From Brevibacillus brevis (GTDB lineage: Bacteria; Bacillota; Bacilli; Brevibacillales; Brevibacillaceae), in NCBI RefSeq assembly GCF_900637055.1, contig NZ_LR134338.1, positions 3,606,001 to 3,670,000 on the forward strand: DNA of 64,000 nt, given 5' to 3'. This document shows, one piece after another, positions 60,589 to 64,000 of the stretch; position 1 is the first letter of the stretch, and each line of letters opens with the position of its first letter. A program made the translations under genes and the position numbers. The notes under the pieces are model-generated. The model searched no databases and was not told where the DNA came from. It saw only the letters and a program-made list of their open reading frames with translations.

Positions 60589-61113
60589 TTACGGCAAGAT
60601 TTTTGTTATTTTCGACTCAATCATCGCTTCATCTAACTGCCCGATAAAAATGTCCTTCACTTCTCCATCTGGGTCGATGAAAAAGGTCGTCGGAATCGGA
60701 CCGATTCGGTACAGCTTTGTAATTTGCGATTGGCGATCGAGCAAAATAGGGAAGTCAATCCCGAACTGCTTCACGAATGGTTCTACGGCAACTGGCGATT
60801 CTCCGATATTGACGCCGACTACAACCAATCCCTTGTCTTTAAATTTCGTGTATTGCTCTTGCAATGCCGGCATTTCTTCCTTACAGGGTTCACACCACGT
60901 GCCCCAGAAATTGAGGACAACGCCCTTTCCTTTCAAACTTTCCAGAGTCAGCTCTGGTCCATTCAATTGCTCCAAACTAAAATTAGGAGCATCGCTTCCT
61001 ACTTTCACAGCACCGGGGTCCTTCACAAAGCTGGAATAAAGTGCAAAGACCAGCGCTACAAGCAAAACACCCAATACCGCGATCCTGACATATGTACGAT
61101 TGCTTTTGTTCAT
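60589..61113 (-). CDS. resA: Thiol-disulfide oxidoreductase ResA
   Basis: Reduces the heme-binding cysteines of apocytochrome c outside the membrane. 174 residues with a signal anchor (IAVLGVLLVALVFALYSSF) and a thioredoxin fold with C74-E-P-C77 in FWGTWCEPCKEEMP, the same positions as in B. subtilis. A TATAAT box at 61169-61164 on the minus strand has no good -35, as expected for a ResD-activated promoter. Confidence 0.94.
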   Translation of the reverse strand: MNKSNRTYVRIAVLGVLLVALVFALYSSFVKDPGAVKVGSDAPNFSLEQLNGPELTLESLKGKGVVLNFWGTWCEPCKEEMPALQEQYTKFKDKGLVVVGVNIGESPVAVEPFVKQFGIDFPILLDRQSQITKLYRIGPIPTTFFIDPDGEVKDIFIGQLDEAMIESKITKILP

Positions 61114-61221
61114 GACGCCTTACTCCCATCTACTGCTAATAAATTGCACCCTTTTCCCATTCTATTATAGCGTTCCTAGTTTTTCCGACAGCGCACAACT
61201 TATGAACAGATTTTGAACGAA

Positions 61222-61971
61222 TCAATGTCTCGACCGCGGGCTGCGCTTCTTTTGCACCAATCCCCGCTTCAAGCTCTCCACTTCCTCATGAGTGAGCTTG
61301 CGAAATTCGCCCGGCTTTAGCCCATCTAATGTGAGAAATCCTAAACGAATTCGCTCCAATGTCAATACTGGATGGCCAATCGCCTCACACATTCTGCGCA
61401 CTTGGCGATTTCGTCCTTCATGAATGGTCAGTTCTACTAGTGCCCTCTGGCTGCTAGACTCTGTCTTCAACAATTTGGACTCACCGGGAGAAGTCATGCC
61501 GTCTTCCAAACGAATGCCGGTTGCTAGCTTGCGTACTTTTTCCTGACTGGGGATTCCCCTTACCCATGCCCGATACACTTTATCAATTTCATAGCTTGGA
61601 TGTGCCAGCCTGTTGGCAAGCTCCCCATCGTTCGTCAAGAGCAGCAAGCCGGAAGTATCGTAATCCAAGCGGCCTACTGGATATACCCGTTCTTTTATCC
61701 CCTTCAACAGATCGATCACTACCCGTCTGCCGCGCGGGTCTGTGACGCTCGTAATGACACCAGTAGGCTTGTACAGCAAGAGATAGACATGTTGCTCCAG
61801 CTTAACCTGCTGTCCATTCACCACAATTTTGTCCTTGAGCGGATCGACTTTTATTCCCTGCTCTCGTACTACTTGGCCATTTACCTGCACCTTGCCTTGC
61901 GCAATCAATTCTTCACAATGGCGACGAGAGGCGACTCCAGCATGCGCCAATACTTTCTGTAAACGTTCCAT
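61222..61971 (-). CDS. rluB: 23S rRNA pseudouridine synthase RluB
   Basis: Converts uridine to pseudouridine in 23S rRNA (large subunit). 249 residues: N-terminal S4 domain (LQKVLAHAGVASRRHCEELIAQGKVQVNG region), catalytic aspartate in PVGRLDYDTSGLLLLTNDGELANRLAHP near 97-125, and a basic C-terminal tail ending KKRSPRSRH. ATG 61971. Same position as in B. subtilis, between spmB and resA. Confidence 0.94.
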   Translation of the reverse strand: MERLQKVLAHAGVASRRHCEELIAQGKVQVNGQVVREQGIKVDPLKDKIVVNGQQVKLEQHVYLLLYKPTGVITSVTDPRGRRVVIDLLKGIKERVYPVGRLDYDTSGLLLLTNDGELANRLAHPSYEIDKVYRAWVRGIPSQEKVRKLATGIRLEDGMTSPGESKLLKTESSSQRALVELTIHEGRNRQVRRMCEAIGHPVLTLERIRLGFLTLDGLKPGEFRKLTHEEVESLKRGLVQKKRSPRSRH

Positions 61972-62021
61972 CGTTGGTTCACCTCTACAACATCATACCC
62001 ATTCTTACTAGTGTGGACAAG

Positions 62022-62059
62022 AAAAAGGGAAAAACTTCCCCAATCCAGGAGGAAGTTTT
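62022..62059 (-). terminator. Terminator after spmB
   Basis: Stem AAAACTTCC/GGAAGTTTT, 11-base loop, T-rich tract on the minus strand. Confidence 0.75.
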
Positions 62060-62084
62060 ACGTGCCCACACTATTTGAACTCTT

Positions 62085-62618
62085 TTAAGCAAAAATGTAG
62101 GAGACAATGAGGAGCGAGAATATGACACCTGCCAGGTCCGACCACAAACCTACCTTTAGCGCATAAGCAGAATTGCGAATGCCAACTGCGCCAAAATAAA
62201 CGGTTAGGACATACAGTGTCGTATCGGTACTCCCTTGCATAGTAGCTGCCAGTCTGCCCAAAAAAGAATCAGGACCGTACTGTGCAATCAGATCTGTTGC
62301 AATCGCTAGTGAGCCTGTTCCCGTCAACGGACGAAGCAACGCCAACGGGACCAGTTCTTCCGGAAAATGCAGCAGGTCAAGAAGTGGTTTGAGCGCGCGA
62401 AGCAATAGATCCAATGCTCCCGACTCCCGAAACATACTTACCGCGACCATCATGGCGATCAGGTGCGGGAGTATGCGAATCGTAGTGGTTAAGCCGCCTT
62501 TTGCTCCATCTACAAACGTCTCGTAGACGGGGACTTGTTTCCGCCACCCATACAACAAGACAAAGGCAATCGTAACGGGAATGGCCCAAAGAGAGAGCAG
62601 GGATACCCATTGGTACAT
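62085..62618 (-). CDS. spmB: Spore maturation protein SpmB
   Basis: Membrane protein of spore core dehydration. 177 residues with about four helices; family marks are YETFVDGAKGG near 31, LIAMMVAVSMFRESGALD near 53, RPLTGTGS near 98 and STDTTLYVLTVYFGAVGIRNS near 131. Nucleoside-transporter-gate type domain. Eleven bases after spmA. Confidence 0.93.
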   Translation of the reverse strand: MYQWVSLLSLWAIPVTIAFVLLYGWRKQVPVYETFVDGAKGGLTTTIRILPHLIAMMVAVSMFRESGALDLLLRALKPLLDLLHFPEELVPLALLRPLTGTGSLAIATDLIAQYGPDSFLGRLAATMQGSTDTTLYVLTVYFGAVGIRNSAYALKVGLWSDLAGVIFSLLIVSYIFA

Positions 62619-62629
62619 AAGGACTCCCC

Positions 62630-63220
62630 CTATCTGTGTCTTCGTATATGCCGATAACGATACATGCGATCAATCAACAGGGCGACAATGGTGGCAGCAA
62701 AGGAAGATAACAGCGTAGTGCCTACGATTTCTACGGGATTTACGGAGCCATACTGCATGCGAATCGCGATCATCGTCGTAGGAATAATCGTAATGCTCGC
62801 CGTATTGATCGCCAGTAGCGTACACATGGCAGCCGATGCGTTTTGCTTGTCTGGATTCAACTTTTGGAGTTCTTCCATAGCTTTCAGCCCCATTGGCGTT
62901 GCTGCATTACCAAGCCCGAGTAGGTTTGCGCTCATATTTGAGAGGATATATCCCATTGCAGGGTGCCCTTTTGGTACATCGGGAAAAAGGACTTGAATGA
63001 TCGGTGACAATACCCGCGCCAATAGTTCAAGGAGTCCTGACTTTTCTGCAATTCGCATCATTCCCATCCAAAAGGCGAGAACACTGAGGAGTCCGAGACT
63101 AACGGTTACGCCCGTCTTGGCTCCCTCAAACGCTGCTGCGTTGATCGCTTCCATCCGCCCCGTCATGGCCGCAACGACAATGCTAATGACTATAAGCCCG
63201 AGCCAGATGACATTAAGCAC
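62630..63220 (-). CDS. spmA: Spore maturation protein SpmA
   Basis: Partner of SpmB in spore heat resistance. 196 residues, several helices; AAFEGAKTGVTVSLGLLSVLAFWMGMMRIAEKSGL in pieces near 28-63, the LLGLGNAATPMGLKAME motif near 115, and NTASITIIPTTMIAIRMQYGS near 152. Overlaps dacB by 8 bases. Order dacB-spmA-spmB is the B. subtilis operon. Confidence 0.93.
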   Translation of the reverse strand: MLNVIWLGLIVISIVVAAMTGRMEAINAAAFEGAKTGVTVSLGLLSVLAFWMGMMRIAEKSGLLELLARVLSPIIQVLFPDVPKGHPAMGYILSNMSANLLGLGNAATPMGLKAMEELQKLNPDKQNASAAMCTLLAINTASITIIPTTMIAIRMQYGSVNPVEIVGTTLLSSFAATIVALLIDRMYRYRHIRRHR

Positions 63221-64000
63221 TCCACAGCCCCCCTGACACTATTACCCAAAACTGCTGCCACATGGATCGTGGACCTTGCGGAGCTGCTAAAGTCGGCGCA
63301 TCCACACTGACTAGCAACGGAACCTGCCCAATCATCTTCTCTTTTAAATAGAGTTGAAGAAACCCTGCCAGTTGACCATTCATCTGCGATGTTACCGTTG
63401 ATTCTCCCATAACGACACGCTTGTGAATCCCCTCTGCCTCTGCCGTTTGCAGTGGATACTGAAATGCGTTTGTTGTGACAAGATGAGTCCCTGCTTCCAG
63501 TGTGACTGGCGTGTCAGGCTTTACCTCCTGCCCTTTCTTGACCAGCTCTTGCAGCGGATAATTCGCAAAGCCCCAGTCCATCAGCTTGGCGGAGTCGTTC
63601 CAGTCATCAGAAGCATTCAGAGTAATCGTCGCCAGCTGCCTCCCATCCCGTGTGGCAGAGGAAGCCAGGCAGCGCTTCGCCAGTTTGGTGTATCCCGTTT
63701 TCACACCATCAGCACCGTTGTAAAGGTGAAGCATCTTGTTTTTGTTCAGTAGCCGCCGGTCCCACTGTTCGCCTTCCCATGAAATATCCTTGACTTTCGT
63801 TGAGACGATTTGACGAAATACCGGATTATGTAAGGCGTAGGCGGACAGCTTTGCCATATCTTCCGGGGTGGAGTAATGCTGGTTACTGTCATCTAAACCA
63901 TGCGGATTGGTAAAATTTGTGTGTTCCATTCCAATCATCGCTGCCTTTTCATTCATTAAATACGTGAATCCAGGCACTGATCCTCCGATGTGCGTTGCAA
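63213..64000 (-). CDS. dacB: D-alanyl-D-alanine carboxypeptidase DacB, C-terminal part
   Basis: Spore-cortex carboxypeptidase (PBP5*). The reading frame is open to the right edge, so the N terminus, including the SxxK serine motif, is outside the window; 262 codons are seen. The KTG motif is in DGVKTGYTKLAKRC. GMEHTNFTNPHGL and the C-terminal PBP5 domain are typical. Identified as DacB from the adjoining spmA-spmB. Confidence 0.9.
   Translation of the reverse strand, partial: ATHIGGSVPGFTYLMNEKAAMIGMEHTNFTNPHGLDDSNQHYSTPEDMAKLSAYALHNPVFRQIVSTKVKDISWEGEQWDRRLLNKNKMLHLYNGADGVKTGYTKLAKRCLASSATRDGRQLATITLNASDDWNDSAKLMDWGFANYPLQELVKKGQEVKPDTPVTLEAGTHLVTTNAFQYPLQTAEAEGIHKRVVMGESTVTSQMNGQLAGFLQLYLKEKMIGQVPLLVSVDAPTLAAPQGPRSMWQQFWVIVSGGLWSA

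Overview
The window looks like a low-to-mid GC, spore-forming member of the Bacillales, most likely Brevibacillus or a close relative. The evidence is gene content and order: it follows the Bacillus subtilis chromosome from dacB-spmA-spmB-rluB-resABCDE, through serA, fer, ypbB-recS-ypbD-ypbE, glutamate dehydrogenase, sleB-ypeB, cmk, rpsA-like, fni, der, gpsA, spoIVA, hbs, folE, mtrB, hepS-menG-hepT, ndk, cheR and aroC-aroB-aroH, to trpEDCFBA-hisC-tyrA. Nearly everything is on the minus strand. The species assignment is inference; no rRNA gene is present.

Layout from left to right. 1-10479: the aromatic amino-acid supraoperon (aroC, aroB, aroH, trpEDCFBA, hisC, tyrA; tyrA is cut by the left edge). 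10588-20412: a small unknown gene, cheR, ndk, and a menaquinone block (hepT, mqnA, ubiX, a ubiA-type prenyltransferase, menG, hepS), then mtrB, a lytic transglycosylase, tRNA-Pro(GGG), folE and hbs. 20450-36866: spore genes (spoIVA, a SpoVIF-like gene, YIEGIA-family genes, sleB-ypeB) mixed with core genes (gpsA, plsY, der, fni, rpsA-like, plsC, cmk), two tandem [2Fe-2S] ferredoxins and a c-di-GMP PilZ protein. 36887-42640: prsW, asparaginase, two palindromic intergenic elements, glutamate dehydrogenase, a PIG-L deacetylase and MecA/YpbH. 42643-53946: a thioredoxin-reductase-like enzyme, LysM and CPBP proteins, recS, ypbB, ferredoxin, and a serine operon behind a T-box. 53951-64000: a HAD hydrolase, resEDCBA, rluB, spmB, spmA and the end of dacB.

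The best-supported regulatory story is tryptophan control. The trpE leader carries a 5' stem-loop, eleven closely spaced (G/U)AG triplets, and overlapping antiterminator and terminator hairpins. The gene for the matching RNA-binding protein, TRAP (mtrB), is about 10 kb away with all known tryptophan- and RNA-contacting residues kept. Chorismate made by aroC feeds both trp and, through MqnA, a futalosine-type menaquinone route.

The most novel signal is a pair of roughly 200-bp elements (38697-38899 and 38962-39159) in opposite orientation. Each is closed by a perfect 18-bp stem of different sequence but shares internal motifs with the other. This is the pattern expected of an uncharacterised structured RNA family. 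No phage, insertion sequence or CRISPR array is visible.
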